Source: UBA5018 sp947463165 (lineage in GTDB: Bacteria > Cyanobacteriota > Cyanobacteriia > PCC-6307 > Cyanobiaceae). Taken from it: a stretch of 64,000 nucleotides of DNA. The DNA is taken from the NCBI GenBank assembly GCA_943371245.1, contig CALRTY020000003.1, positions 124,001 to 188,000 of the forward strand, written 5' to 3'. Numbering within the stretch: position 1 is the stretch's first letter; the number at the start of each line of letters is the position of its first letter. A program made the translations under genes and the position numbers. Positions 16,677 to 25,130 of this stretch are shown here, piece by piece. The notes under the pieces are model-generated. The model was not told where the DNA came from. It did no database searches and saw nothing but the letters and a program-made list of their open reading frames with translations.

Positions 16677-17450
16677 TCACCAATCCACCGCCTGCCAATC
16701 AGCCGGATGGGGCGCCAGGTATTCCGGTGGGCTGGCCTGCCGGCTAGCAGGCTGGCTGGCGGGCGTTGCTCCCGCCTGGGGCGCTGGCGGGGCGGTGAGC
16801 ACCAGATCCAGGCTGATCGAGAAGCGGCTGTCGTCGGCATCCTCGTTTTCCAGCACCGCGTGATCCACGCTGGCGGGAAACAGCACCAGCAGGCCGGCCC
16901 GCGGTGCCAGGTCGAACCAGGGGGCATTCCACTGGCCCGCCGCCGGCCGATCGCCGCGAATCGGACCGTCATGGCCCACCGCCAGGCCGGGCACCAGCTC
17001 ATTGGGCTGGCGAGGCGGGAAAAAACGCAGGCAACCGCTGCGGCCGCTGCCGTCGCCGTTCAGGTAGTACACGGCGCTGAGGTGGGCGTTGGGATGGTGA
17101 TGGCGGCCCACCACCTGGCCCAGTTCGCTCACCACCGGCCAGCAGCGCTGGATGTGCAGCGCCAGCCGGCTTTGATCAAAGCCCAACCGCTCCAGGTAGC
17201 TGGCGGCATGGCCGCTAATGGTTTGAATAAGTGGCGCGAACTGGGGCTGGCGGTGCAGCTGCCACACGCCGTTTAGATCGCCGGTCCAGGCGCAGCCTTC
17301 ATCGGGGTTGGAGCTGGCGGCGCCGCGCAGCTGATGCAGCGCCTGGATTTGCAATGCCGTATCGAGGGGATCTGGCCGCAGTTGCACCTGGCCCAGGGCC
17401 AGCGGAAACAAGGACTGGATCGCCAGCTCGGGATTGGAGATGGAAGCCAA
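16677..17450 (-). CDS. Putative 2OG-Fe(II) oxygenase (TIGR02466/PF13759 type)
   Basis: 257 residues. A double-stranded beta-helix core is suggested by HHHPNAHLSAVYYLNG, with the first iron-binding His and neighbouring residues, then LVLFPASVDHAVLEN with the distal His, and the Arg in SRFSISLDL that would bind 2-oxoglutarate. This family is common in cyanobacteria and cyanophages; substrates are unknown. The last 40 residues are Ala/Pro/Ser rich and probably disordered. It is a single gene downstream of the atp terminator on the same strand. Confidence 0.8.
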   Translation of the reverse strand: MASISNPELAIQSLFPLALGQVQLRPDPLDTALQIQALHQLRGAASSNPDEGCAWTGDLNGVWQLHRQPQFAPLIQTISGHAASYLERLGFDQSRLALHIQRCWPVVSELGQVVGRHHHPNAHLSAVYYLNGDGSGRSGCLRFFPPRQPNELVPGLAVGHDGPIRGDRPAAGQWNAPWFDLAPRAGLLVLFPASVDHAVLENEDADDSRFSISLDLVLTAPPAPQAGATPASQPASRQASPPEYLAPHPADWQAVDW

Positions 17451-17549
17451 GAACTGGGTCCCGATATTTGTTGGTGTTCAGGTTTTCAGATCGAGCGGCT
17501 GTTTGAGCGCCGGCAGGCGCCCTGAAAATTGCCAGTTGAAAATTGCCAG

Positions 17550-17596
17550 ATAAAAAGCCGGCAGCTCCTGCCTCGATGGGCGGGGAACTGCCGGCT
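17550..17596 (-). terminator. Rho-independent terminator of the atp operon
   Basis: On the minus strand AGCCGGCAG pairs with CTGCCGGCT, and the second arm is followed by TTTTTAT. It lies about 35 bases after the atpG stop. Confidence 0.85.
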
Positions 17597-17629
17597 GTGG
17601 TGCTGGGGGGAGGCGTTGGGGGTTGGGCC

Positions 17630-18577
17630 TCAGGTGAGGGCGGCGGAGCCACCCACCACTTCCAGGATTTCCTGGGTAATGGCGGCTTGACGGGCCTTGT
17701 TGTAGTCGAGGGTGAGCGTTTTGGCCAGGGCCTTGGCGTTGTCGCTGGCGTTGTTCATAGCCGTCATCCGGCTAGCCAGTTCCGATGCCGCCGCTTCCTG
17801 CAATGAACGCAGCAACTGGTTTTCCAGATACAGCGGCAGCAGGGCATTGAGCAGCACGTCGGGGCTTTGATCGAAGGCGATGTCCGAGGGCAGCTTCGCC
17901 TCGGCGTTCTCCACTTGGCCCGCTTCCACGGTCAGCCGGCCCTCGCGGGTGGTGAGCCGGAAGATTTCGTCATCAGCCGAGGCGATGCCCTGGGGATCCA
18001 GGGGCAGCAGGGTTTGGCTGACGGGCTTGGAGCTCACCAGGTTGATGAACTTGGTGAAGATGATTTCGACCCGATCGGTGGATGCGGATAGAAATGCCGC
18101 CAGCACTTCATTGGCAATACCCATGGCTTCCTGGGCGTTAGGCACCTGTTCAAGGCCGGTGAATGTGGCCCTGATCGGATAACTACGATTTTGGAAGTAG
18201 GTGATCGCCTTGCGGCCGATCAAAACCAGGTCCACCTTGTAGCCCTGGGTCTCTAGCTCCTTGAAGCGCAGCTCGGTGCGCTTGATGATGTTGGTGTTGT
18301 AGCCACCGCAGAGGCCCCGATCGCCAGTGATCGAGAGCAGCGTGATCGTCTGCACCTCGCGGGCATCGAGCAGGGGGGCGTCCAGATCCTCGAAGCGCAT
18401 GCTGGACTGCAGATTTTGCAGTATGCGGGCCAGGCGGTCGGCAAAGGGCCGGCTGCGCAGCACCTGCTCCTGGGCGCGGCGCACCTTGGCGGCCGCCACC
18501 AGGCGCATGGCCTCGGTGATCTTGCGGGTGTTTTTGACCGAACTGATTCGGTCGCGAATTGCCTTGAGATTTGCCAT
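17630..18577 (-). CDS. atpG: ATP synthase F1 gamma subunit
   Basis: 315 residues. The N-terminal helix MANLKAIRDRISSVKNTRKITEAM and C-terminal NKARQAAITQEILEVVGG form the central rotor shaft. Between about residues 195 and 235 it carries the insertion typical of cyanobacterial and chloroplast gamma (PLDPQGIASADDEIFRLTTREG), but without the chloroplast regulatory cysteine pair. It is the last gene of the operon, 15 bases after atpA, and a strong terminator follows. Confidence 0.97.
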   Translation of the reverse strand: MANLKAIRDRISSVKNTRKITEAMRLVAAAKVRRAQEQVLRSRPFADRLARILQNLQSSMRFEDLDAPLLDAREVQTITLLSITGDRGLCGGYNTNIIKRTELRFKELETQGYKVDLVLIGRKAITYFQNRSYPIRATFTGLEQVPNAQEAMGIANEVLAAFLSASTDRVEIIFTKFINLVSSKPVSQTLLPLDPQGIASADDEIFRLTTREGRLTVEAGQVENAEAKLPSDIAFDQSPDVLLNALLPLYLENQLLRSLQEAAASELASRMTAMNNASDNAKALAKTLTLDYNKARQAAITQEILEVVGGSAALT

Positions 18578-18592
18578 CTACTAGGTCCTTCC

Positions 18593-20110
18593 TCAGGCGG
18601 TGGCGAGCATGGTCGACTTCACTTCGTTGATGGCGTCCTTGAGCATGGCCTCAGCTTCATCGCTGAGTTGCTTTTCGGTTTGCACCTTGGAGATGAATTC
18701 GGGCTTGTTGGACTTCAGGTATTCACGAAGTTCACGGGTGAACTGGCTCACCAGCTCCACGGGCACCTCGTCGATCAGACCCTTGACGCCCGCATAAACC
18801 ACAGCCACCTGCTCGGCCAGGATCAGCGGGCTGAACTGGGGCTGCTTGAGCAGTTCCCGCAGGCGCTTACCCCGGGCCAGCTGCTTTTGGGTGGCGGCAT
18901 CGAGGTCGGAGGCGAACTGGGAGAAGGCCGCCAGTTCATCGAACTGGGCCAGTTCCAGCTTCAAGGTGCCGGCGATCTTTTTGATTGCCTTGGTTTGGGC
19001 GGCGCCACCCACCCGGCTCACCGAGATGCCCACGTTGATGGCGGGGCGCAGGCCGGAGTTGAACAGGTCGGAGCTGAGGAACACCTGGCCATCGGTGATC
19101 GAAATCACGTTGGTGGGGATGTAGGCGGAAACGTCGCCGGCCTGGGTTTCGATGATGGGAAGGGCGGTCATCGAGCCCTTGCCCATGGCATCGGACAGCT
19201 TGGCGGCCCGCTCCAGTAGACGGCTGTGGCAATAGAAAACGTCGCCGGGATAGGCCTCACGACCGGGGGGACGGCGCAGCAGCAGCGACATCTGGCGGTA
19301 GGCCTGGGCCTGCTTGGTGAGGTCGTCGTAAACCACCAGGGTGGCCTTGCCCTTGTACATGAACGACTCGGCGATCGCCGCGCCGGTGTAGGGCGCCAGG
19401 TACTGCAGCGCTGCGGCTTCCGAGGCGCTGGCGGCCACCACCACGGTGTAGTCCAGGGCGCCGCGCTCGCGCAGCACTTCCACCACGTTGGCCACCGAGG
19501 CGGCCTTTTGGCCCACGGCCACGTAAACGCAAACCACGTCCTCACCCTTTTGGTTGAGGATCGTGTCGATGGCGATGGCGGTCTTGCCGGTCTGGCGGTC
19601 GCCGATGATCAGCTCCCGCTGGCCGCGACCGATGGGGATCATCGCGTCGATGGCGGTGATGCCGGTTTGCATCGGCTCATGCACCGACTTGCGCTGGATG
19701 ATGCCAGGCGCCATCGACTCGATCAGGCGAGTCTCGCTGGTTTCGATATCCCCCTTGCCGTCGATGGCCTGGCCCAGGGAATTCACCACCCGACCGAGCA
19801 GGGAATCACCCACTGGCACGGCGGCGATTTTGCCGGTGGCCTTGACGGTGCTGCCCTCTTGAATGCCCCGGCCCTCACCCATCAGCACCACGCCGACGTT
19901 GTCGTCCTCGAGGTTGAGGGCGATGCCTTCTGTGCCGTCTTCGAACTGCACCAGCTCACCGGCCATCACCTGTTGCAGGCCATAGACCCGGGCGATGCCG
20001 TCGCCGATCTGCAGCACGGTGCCGACATTGCTAACCGAGACCGACTTGTCGTAATCGGAGATCTGCTGCTTAAGGATCGCGCTGATCTCGTCGGGGCGGA
20101 TGGAAACCAT
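18593..20110 (-). CDS. atpA: ATP synthase F1 alpha subunit
   Basis: 505 residues. The P-loop GDRQTGKTA at about 169-177, SVSRVGGAAQTKAIKK and the full length identify the non-catalytic alpha subunit. It alternates with beta in the F1 head on the stromal (cytoplasmic) face of thylakoids. The start follows the atpH stop by 61 bases. The beta and epsilon genes (atpB, atpE in plastid naming) are not in this window, as usual for cyanobacteria, where they form a separate operon. Confidence 0.98.
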   Translation of the reverse strand: MVSIRPDEISAILKQQISDYDKSVSVSNVGTVLQIGDGIARVYGLQQVMAGELVQFEDGTEGIALNLEDDNVGVVLMGEGRGIQEGSTVKATGKIAAVPVGDSLLGRVVNSLGQAIDGKGDIETSETRLIESMAPGIIQRKSVHEPMQTGITAIDAMIPIGRGQRELIIGDRQTGKTAIAIDTILNQKGEDVVCVYVAVGQKAASVANVVEVLRERGALDYTVVVAASASEAAALQYLAPYTGAAIAESFMYKGKATLVVYDDLTKQAQAYRQMSLLLRRPPGREAYPGDVFYCHSRLLERAAKLSDAMGKGSMTALPIIETQAGDVSAYIPTNVISITDGQVFLSSDLFNSGLRPAINVGISVSRVGGAAQTKAIKKIAGTLKLELAQFDELAAFSQFASDLDAATQKQLARGKRLRELLKQPQFSPLILAEQVAVVYAGVKGLIDEVPVELVSQFTRELREYLKSNKPEFISKVQTEKQLSDEAEAMLKDAINEVKSTMLATA

Positions 20111-20171
20111 GGGTGGATATCCCCAAAGGGGGTGATTTGGTGGAGGAGGGTGAGGGGCTGGGCTTAGGTGG

Positions 20172-20720
20172 CTAGCTCACCTTGGTCAGCGCCAGGCCGA
20201 GGCGCCGCACCTGGCCGGCCAGGCTGGCGTCGATCACTTGGGAGCCCAGGGAGACGACAAAACCGCCGATGAGCTCGGGGTTCACCTGGAGGTTGATTTC
20301 CAGTTGATCGGTGCCGGCTATAGCCTGCAGCTTTTTGGCGATCTCCTGTTCTTGGACCTCGGAAAGTGCCGTGGCAGAAGAAACGTTGGCTACGACGATC
20401 TTGCGCTGTTCGCGATAGATCTCCAGCAGTCGCTCCAGCATGGGACCGAGAATGCCGATGCGCTGGCGATCGGCCAGCAACTTGAGCAAGTTGAGGAAGG
20501 AGGGATTTAGCTGTGCCCCAAACAACTCGGTGATGGCGGCTTTTTTAGACTCCACCTCCAGCACCGGCGAGCCCATGGCTTCGCGCAGCTCGGGGGATTG
20601 GTTCCATAGCTCCAGCAGGACCTTGGCCTGCTCTACCACCTGCTCGGTTTCCTCGCGGGCTTCGGCCACCTGGAGGAAGGCCTCCACGTAGGGGGTGGTA
20701 ATGGTGTTGAGCAGCGGCAT
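20172..20720 (-). CDS. atpH: ATP synthase F1 delta subunit
   Basis: 182 residues with the OSCP/delta fold: N-terminal helical domain (PYVEAFLQVAEAREET), then LADRQRIGILGPMLERLLEIYREQ and the C-terminal GGFVVSLGSQVIDASLAGQVRRL motif. It ties the peripheral stalk to the top of F1. Its start codon overlaps the end of atpF by one base. Confidence 0.96.
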   Translation of the reverse strand: MPLLNTITTPYVEAFLQVAEAREETEQVVEQAKVLLELWNQSPELREAMGSPVLEVESKKAAITELFGAQLNPSFLNLLKLLADRQRIGILGPMLERLLEIYREQRKIVVANVSSATALSEVQEQEIAKKLQAIAGTDQLEINLQVNPELIGGFVVSLGSQVIDASLAGQVRRLGLALTKVS

Positions 20721-21244
20721 CAGGCGTTACCCAGGTTATTGATGGACTGATCGATCAGCTGAGCCTGAGTTGCTGTATCCAGCTTGCCAGGCAGACTGGA
20801 GAGAGCTTTATCGATGGCCAATTGGGCCGCTTCCCGCCGCAGTTGGTTGCTCACTCGGGAGGCTTCCGCCGCCAGGTCGGAGGCGGCGCCCTGCTTGACG
20901 CGAGCCATCTCCTCCACGGTGCGCTGCTCGCTATCGCTGCGCAGGGCCTCTGCCCGCAGCTTGCCGTCGGCGCGGATCTGCTCCGCTTTTTGCTGGGCTT
21001 CAGCCAGACCCTTTTGGGCCAAGCTGAGGGCCGCAGCAGCTGCCGCCAGACGCTCTTCGCTGTCTTTTAGATCGCTGAGGATGGCGTTACGGCGCCGCTC
21101 CAGAATCGAGCCGAGGAAGCCAGGCAGGAATTTCCACAATCCGGCGATCACGATCGCCAGGTTGATGATGTTGGTTTCGAATGGATTCAGGTTTAAACCA
21201 AATCCACTGTGGGAGGCCAGGATTAGGGGCAAGGGAAGCGTCAT
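20720..21244 (-). CDS. atpF: ATP synthase F0 subunit b
   Basis: 174 residues. One N-terminal membrane segment (FETNIINLAIVIAGLWKFL) is followed by a long Ala/Glu/Arg coiled coil that forms the peripheral stalk with b'. It overlaps the b' gene by four bases, which suggests coupled translation to give equal amounts of the two halves of the heterodimer. Confidence 0.96.
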   Translation of the reverse strand: MTLPLPLILASHSGFGLNLNPFETNIINLAIVIAGLWKFLPGFLGSILERRRNAILSDLKDSEERLAAAAAALSLAQKGLAEAQQKAEQIRADGKLRAEALRSDSEQRTVEEMARVKQGAASDLAAEASRVSNQLRREAAQLAIDKALSSLPGKLDTATQAQLIDQSINNLGNA

Positions 21245-21723
21245 TTGGCTGCCAGCAGACGATCGACGATCAGGTCACCAAGTTTGTCGGCGTCAGCCCT
21301 TAGCTGGGTGAGAGCGGATTCCCGCTGGGTATCAATCTCCCTGCGGGCCTGCTCCCGGGAGGCGATCGCCTCGGCGGTGGCGACGGCCAGGGCCTGGCGG
21401 TAGAGCTTGTCGGCATCTTGCTCCGCCTCTTGGATCAGCTTTTGGCTGGCCACTCGGGCCTCCTTGAGCTGTTCCTTGAGATCCGCCTCCAGCCTTTGGG
21501 CTTGGGCCAGCTTCTGCTTGGCTTCGGCGCGGCTGGTGTTGATGTAGCCCTCCCGATCTTCCACAACCCGACCGACGGGACGGAAGAAGAGAGTATTGAG
21601 GATGAAGGTGAGGAGCACCACCTGCACCGCCATCAGCGGCAGGGTGGCATCGAGGTCGAACAGACCTCCCTCAGGCGACCCTGCGGTCGCACCTGCTTCG
21701 GCAAGCAGAAGCCAGCTGGTCAT
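21241..21723 (-). CDS. atpF': ATP synthase F0 subunit b'
   Basis: 160 residues. A short N-terminal leader precedes LPLMAVQVVLLTFILNTLFFRPVGRVVEDREGYI, the membrane anchor and start of the stalk, then a coiled coil. This is the divergent second b subunit (also called atpG or AtpX) that photosynthetic organisms use as a b/b' heterodimer. Confidence 0.95.
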   Translation of the reverse strand: MTSWLLLAEAGATAGSPEGGLFDLDATLPLMAVQVVLLTFILNTLFFRPVGRVVEDREGYINTSRAEAKQKLAQAQRLEADLKEQLKEARVASQKLIQEAEQDADKLYRQALAVATAEAIASREQARREIDTQRESALTQLRADADKLGDLIVDRLLAAK

Positions 21724-21933
21724 GAGGCGGGGGTGCGGGCGTGTGATCCGTTGGCTGAACCGGTACAGATGAGCGAAACCGGAACAGATCTGGAAAGGGG
21801 GTGGCCTTAACGGCCTGATTTAAACCTTGCTGCCAGGCGATTGAGGGCGCTAGGCGATTGAGAGGGAGTTCAAGCCGTTTCGGCCAAGCTAAAAAAGCTT
21901 GGCGAGCCGGCTTGAGCCACCAGCTCAGTTCGA

Positions 21934-22179
21934 TCAGGCGAAGGGGTTGGCGAACAGCAGCACCAGGGCGACCACCAGGCCGTAGATGGTGAGAGCTTCC
22001 ATGAAGGCCAGGGACAGCAGCAGGGTGCCGCGGATTTTGCCTTCAGCTTCAGGCTGGCGAGCGATGCCTTCGACAGCGCCGCTGGCAGCGTTGCCCTGAC
22101 CGATACCAGGGCCGATGGAGCCCAGGCCGACGGCCAGGCCAGCAGCCACAACAGACGCAGCGGAGGTGAGGGAATCCAT
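21934..22179 (-). CDS. atpE: ATP synthase F0 subunit c
   Basis: 81 residues, two membrane helices joined by the polar loop ARQPEA. The first helix carries the GxGxG run (VGLGSIGPGIGQGNA) and the second carries the proton-binding Glu in LLSLAFMEALTIYG at about residue 61. It forms the rotor ring in the thylakoid membrane. A gap of about 210 bases separates it from the b' gene, more than elsewhere in the operon. Confidence 0.97.
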   Translation of the reverse strand: MDSLTSAASVVAAGLAVGLGSIGPGIGQGNAASGAVEGIARQPEAEGKIRGTLLLSLAFMEALTIYGLVVALVLLFANPFA

Positions 22180-22344
22180 GATGGAACGGGGAATGTGGGG
22201 CGCCGGGAGAGCGCGGATTGGACCGGGACGTTAACCCTGCGCCTGGGACACCTCGAGATCATCGAGATGGGCCCGGATCGAGCCGGACCTGCGCGCAGTG
22301 AGTTTGCCAGATCGGTTGGCCGATCTGGCGGAGCTATACAGGGA

Positions 22345-23073
22345 TCAGTGGTGCTCTTCGTGCACCGCTTCGCCGATGTAGTTGGCGGCGAGGGTGGCGA
22401 AGATCAGTGCCTGGATGGCGCTGGTGAACAGGCCAAGGAACATGGCCGGTAGGGGCACGATCAGGGGCACCAGGAAGGCAAGCACTCCCACCACCAGCTC
22501 GTCGGCAAGAATATTGCCAAAAAGACGGAAAGATAGGGATAAGGGCTTAGTGAAATCCTCGATGATCTTGAACGGGAGCATGATCGGCGTGGGTTCCACG
22601 TAGTACTCAAAGTACCTGAAACCTTTGCGACTTAGCCCTGCATAGAAGTAGGACAAAGACACCAGCAGCGCCAGGGCGATCGTGGTGTTGATGTCGGCGG
22701 TGGGGGCTCCCAATTCGCCGTGGGGCAGGTGGATCAGCTTCCAGGGAATCAGGGCACCGCCCCAGTTGCTCACGAAAATGAACAGGAATAGCGTGCCGAT
22801 AAATGGCAGCCAATCGCGATAGACCTTCTCGCCAATCTGTTCTCTGGCCAGATCGCGGATGTAGACCCAGATGAACTCCAGCAGGTTCTGCACGCCGCGG
22901 GGGTCGCGCTCCAAGCTGCGGGTGCCCACCACCACGAGGGCCAGCAGGGCACCGATCACCACCCAGGAGCTCAGGAAAACCTGGCCATGGAGACGGAGGT
23001 TGCCAAGTTGCCAGTAGAGCTGCTGGCCTACCTCTAGTGCGGCAAATGGTAGGTGCATGGACAGGGGAACCAT
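22345..23073 (-). CDS. atpB: ATP synthase F0 subunit a
   Basis: 242 residues with five or six membrane helices. The essential Arg is in SLSFRLFGNILADELVVG, and the C-terminal helix includes AIQALIFATLAANYIGEA. With the c ring it forms the two proton half-channels. Some cyanobacterial annotations call the gene atpI; I use the bacterial symbol for subunit a. Confidence 0.97.
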   Translation of the reverse strand: MVPLSMHLPFAALEVGQQLYWQLGNLRLHGQVFLSSWVVIGALLALVVVGTRSLERDPRGVQNLLEFIWVYIRDLAREQIGEKVYRDWLPFIGTLFLFIFVSNWGGALIPWKLIHLPHGELGAPTADINTTIALALLVSLSYFYAGLSRKGFRYFEYYVEPTPIMLPFKIIEDFTKPLSLSFRLFGNILADELVVGVLAFLVPLIVPLPAMFLGLFTSAIQALIFATLAANYIGEAVHEEHH

Positions 23074-23087
23074 GGGGACGGAGTGGT

Positions 23088-23630
23088 TCAGGGAGCAAGA
23101 ACCGCCTGCAGCAGCAGGGCGGGTTTATAGAGCACGAATCCGGCCAGGGCCGGCAGTAGCTCAATGGCCGGAACTCGCAGGGCTGCTATCACCAGAAGTA
23201 CCGGAACCAACAGCTGAAAGCGTCCGACGGAGCGGGAACCCTTGCCAAGGCTGGCCACACTGCGAGCTAAAAGCCGCAGATAGAGCATTCCAGAGCAGGC
23301 TCCCAACAACAAACTGGCGGCGGCGGAGCCACTAAAGAAGATCCAGCTGAGCGCCACCGCGGCGGTGGATACCGCCAGGGTGGCCATCATCAGGCGCTGC
23401 TGCAGGCGCACATAGTCGTCCATGGGGTCGACTTGCCGCTGAGCCTCACTTTTGGACTCCGAGGGGATCTCAGCATTGGCCTGGAGGCCAAGCGAGCCAG
23501 ATTCCGCCAGGCCAAGCTCCGCTGCGCTAATCGCAGCGGCCTGATCAGCGAGGTGATCGATGGTCACGCCTGACCCGGAGGGGCATGCGGCGCCAACGTC
23601 TTCGGGTGTGGCGGCAAGAGCTGCCTGCAA
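23088..23630 (-). CDS. ATP synthase accessory protein I (Atp1)
   Basis: 180 residues as the longest frame, with about four membrane segments from MMATLAVSTAAVALSWIFF onward. Protein I is the small first product of cyanobacterial atp operons and aids c-ring assembly. Homologues usually begin near MDDYVRLQQRL, which here is ATG 23423 and gives 112 residues. The preceding 69 residues (Ala, Ser and Glu rich) may be a real extension or untranslated leader; I keep the longer frame but think 23423 is at least as likely. Confidence 0.85.
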   Translation of the reverse strand: MQAALAATPEDVGAACPSGSGVTIDHLADQAAAISAAELGLAESGSLGLQANAEIPSESKSEAQRQVDPMDDYVRLQQRLMMATLAVSTAAVALSWIFFSGSAAASLLLGACSGMLYLRLLARSVASLGKGSRSVGRFQLLVPVLLVIAALRVPAIELLPALAGFVLYKPALLLQAVLAP

Positions 23631-23715
23631 GAACGAAGCCGTCTAAAAGCGGGCGGAATCTATCACGCAGGCCTTTGCCACCCCGGCAGAGGCAGTTGCC
23701 GCACCGCCTGAAAAC

Positions 23716-25014
23716 TCAGCTGGCCACGGGCAGTTCCACGGGTAGTTCCACGGGGATTACCACGGGCAGTAGCACCCGCTGGGCGATCAGTCTGCGGGCT
23801 CTTGCGCAGCGCTCCGTCGCCCCCATGGCCAGCTCCAGCTGGCCCAGGGGCAGCCCTGGGGCGCCCTCCGCCGCCTCGGCAAGGGGTAGATCCCCGGGCT
23901 CCAGGTTCAGGGGCAGCAGATCGGGGCCGAGCAGGCTGTCGGAAGGCCAGCCCCATAGGCAGCGATTGCGCTCCATGGCGCAGTTCAGCAGCCGTTGATC
24001 GTCAGACCAATCGATTGGCTCCGTTGCATCGGCTGTCAGGAAGAATTCGAAGTGGCTGATCTCCGGATCGAGGGCTTCCACCAGCAGCCATTGGTCCCAT
24101 TGGGGCAGAGACCGGGCCCGATCCAATAGCTCGCCGCCCAGTAATCTGGTCGGATCCCAAACTTCCGGATTGGAGAATCCGGCGAAGTGCAGGCCGGCAT
24201 TAGCCACGAATTGCTGCAGTCGGCGCAGGTCGTAGCTGGTTTCCTGCGGATGCAGGTACATGTCGGCGAAGTTGGAATCGGCCCTGGTGTCCAGCGCCCA
24301 GCGCTGCTCGTGATGGCGCCGCAGCCGGTTGGCGGCTGGCAGTTCGTTGAATAGTTGGCGCCCCAACTTCAGCCCCAGTTCGCCCGTGCCCACCTGCAGC
24401 AGGCTGAGGGCCCTTTGGCTGCGGTGGATCTCCCAGCGACCGGCATCGGCATACAGGAACAGATGCAATACCCCCTGGGGCGCCAGTTGGGCCGCCAGGG
24501 CCCGCAGGCCCGCCTCGGGTTGGTCCAGGTGGTGCAGCACGCCCACCGAGTTGATGTAGTCGAAGCGGCCGCCGGGCTCCAGATCCAGCAGGCTGCGCTG
24601 CTCGATGCGCAGCTCCTCCACCTGGGCGGCGGCCCCGGAGCGGCGGGTGCGCTGTCGCGCCAGCTCCAGGGCTCCGCCGCTGATATCCACCGCCAGCACC
24701 CGGCTGCCAGGGTTGAGGTGGCACAGGTAGTCGGTGCTCACCCCGGTGCCGCAGCCTGCATCGAGGATGCGCCAGCGGCGGGGTGCGCCAGTGGGGGCAG
24801 CTGACAGGTAGCCGCGGGCGGCGGCCAGGGCACTGTCGACGCACCAACGCCAGTTGTAACCAGGCGGTGGCCCGTCCTGGATTGGATCGCCCGGATAGGG
24901 GAAGCGGTCGTAGAAGGCGCTCACCACGGGGGTGGCGGCATCGCGGGGCCCGGCTGCGGGGCTGATGGAGGCCTCGGACATTGGCGGCGGATTGGGCTGG
25001 GGCGAGCTTTTCAT
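23716..25014 (-). CDS. Class I SAM-dependent methyltransferase
   Basis: 432 residues. Motif I RWRILDAGCGTGVSTDYL at about 85-102, then LAVDISGGALELAR, and DYINSVGVLHHLDQP, the usual motif IV region of methyltransferase domain 12/25 proteins. The C-terminal 200 residues are not recognised and end in a VELPVELPVAS repeat made of 12-bp units. A second start at 24981 (MSEASISP) is possible. It is divergent from apcE with about 115 bases between starts. The substrate is unknown. Confidence 0.85.
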   Translation of the reverse strand: MKSSPQPNPPPMSEASISPAAGPRDAATPVVSAFYDRFPYPGDPIQDGPPPGYNWRWCVDSALAAARGYLSAAPTGAPRRWRILDAGCGTGVSTDYLCHLNPGSRVLAVDISGGALELARQRTRRSGAAAQVEELRIEQRSLLDLEPGGRFDYINSVGVLHHLDQPEAGLRALAAQLAPQGVLHLFLYADAGRWEIHRSQRALSLLQVGTGELGLKLGRQLFNELPAANRLRRHHEQRWALDTRADSNFADMYLHPQETSYDLRRLQQFVANAGLHFAGFSNPEVWDPTRLLGGELLDRARSLPQWDQWLLVEALDPEISHFEFFLTADATEPIDWSDDQRLLNCAMERNRCLWGWPSDSLLGPDLLPLNLEPGDLPLAEAAEGAPGLPLGQLELAMGATERCARARRLIAQRVLLPVVIPVELPVELPVAS

Positions 25015-25130
25015 GGGCTGGCCCCAGCTTTGGCGGTGCCTGGCCAGCCTGCTGCAAACATTTGTTCAAGACCGGCGATTTGACGCCTGGGCGAGCCGTA
25101 ACCTTCCAAAGCCAGGCTCGCTCTCCGTCA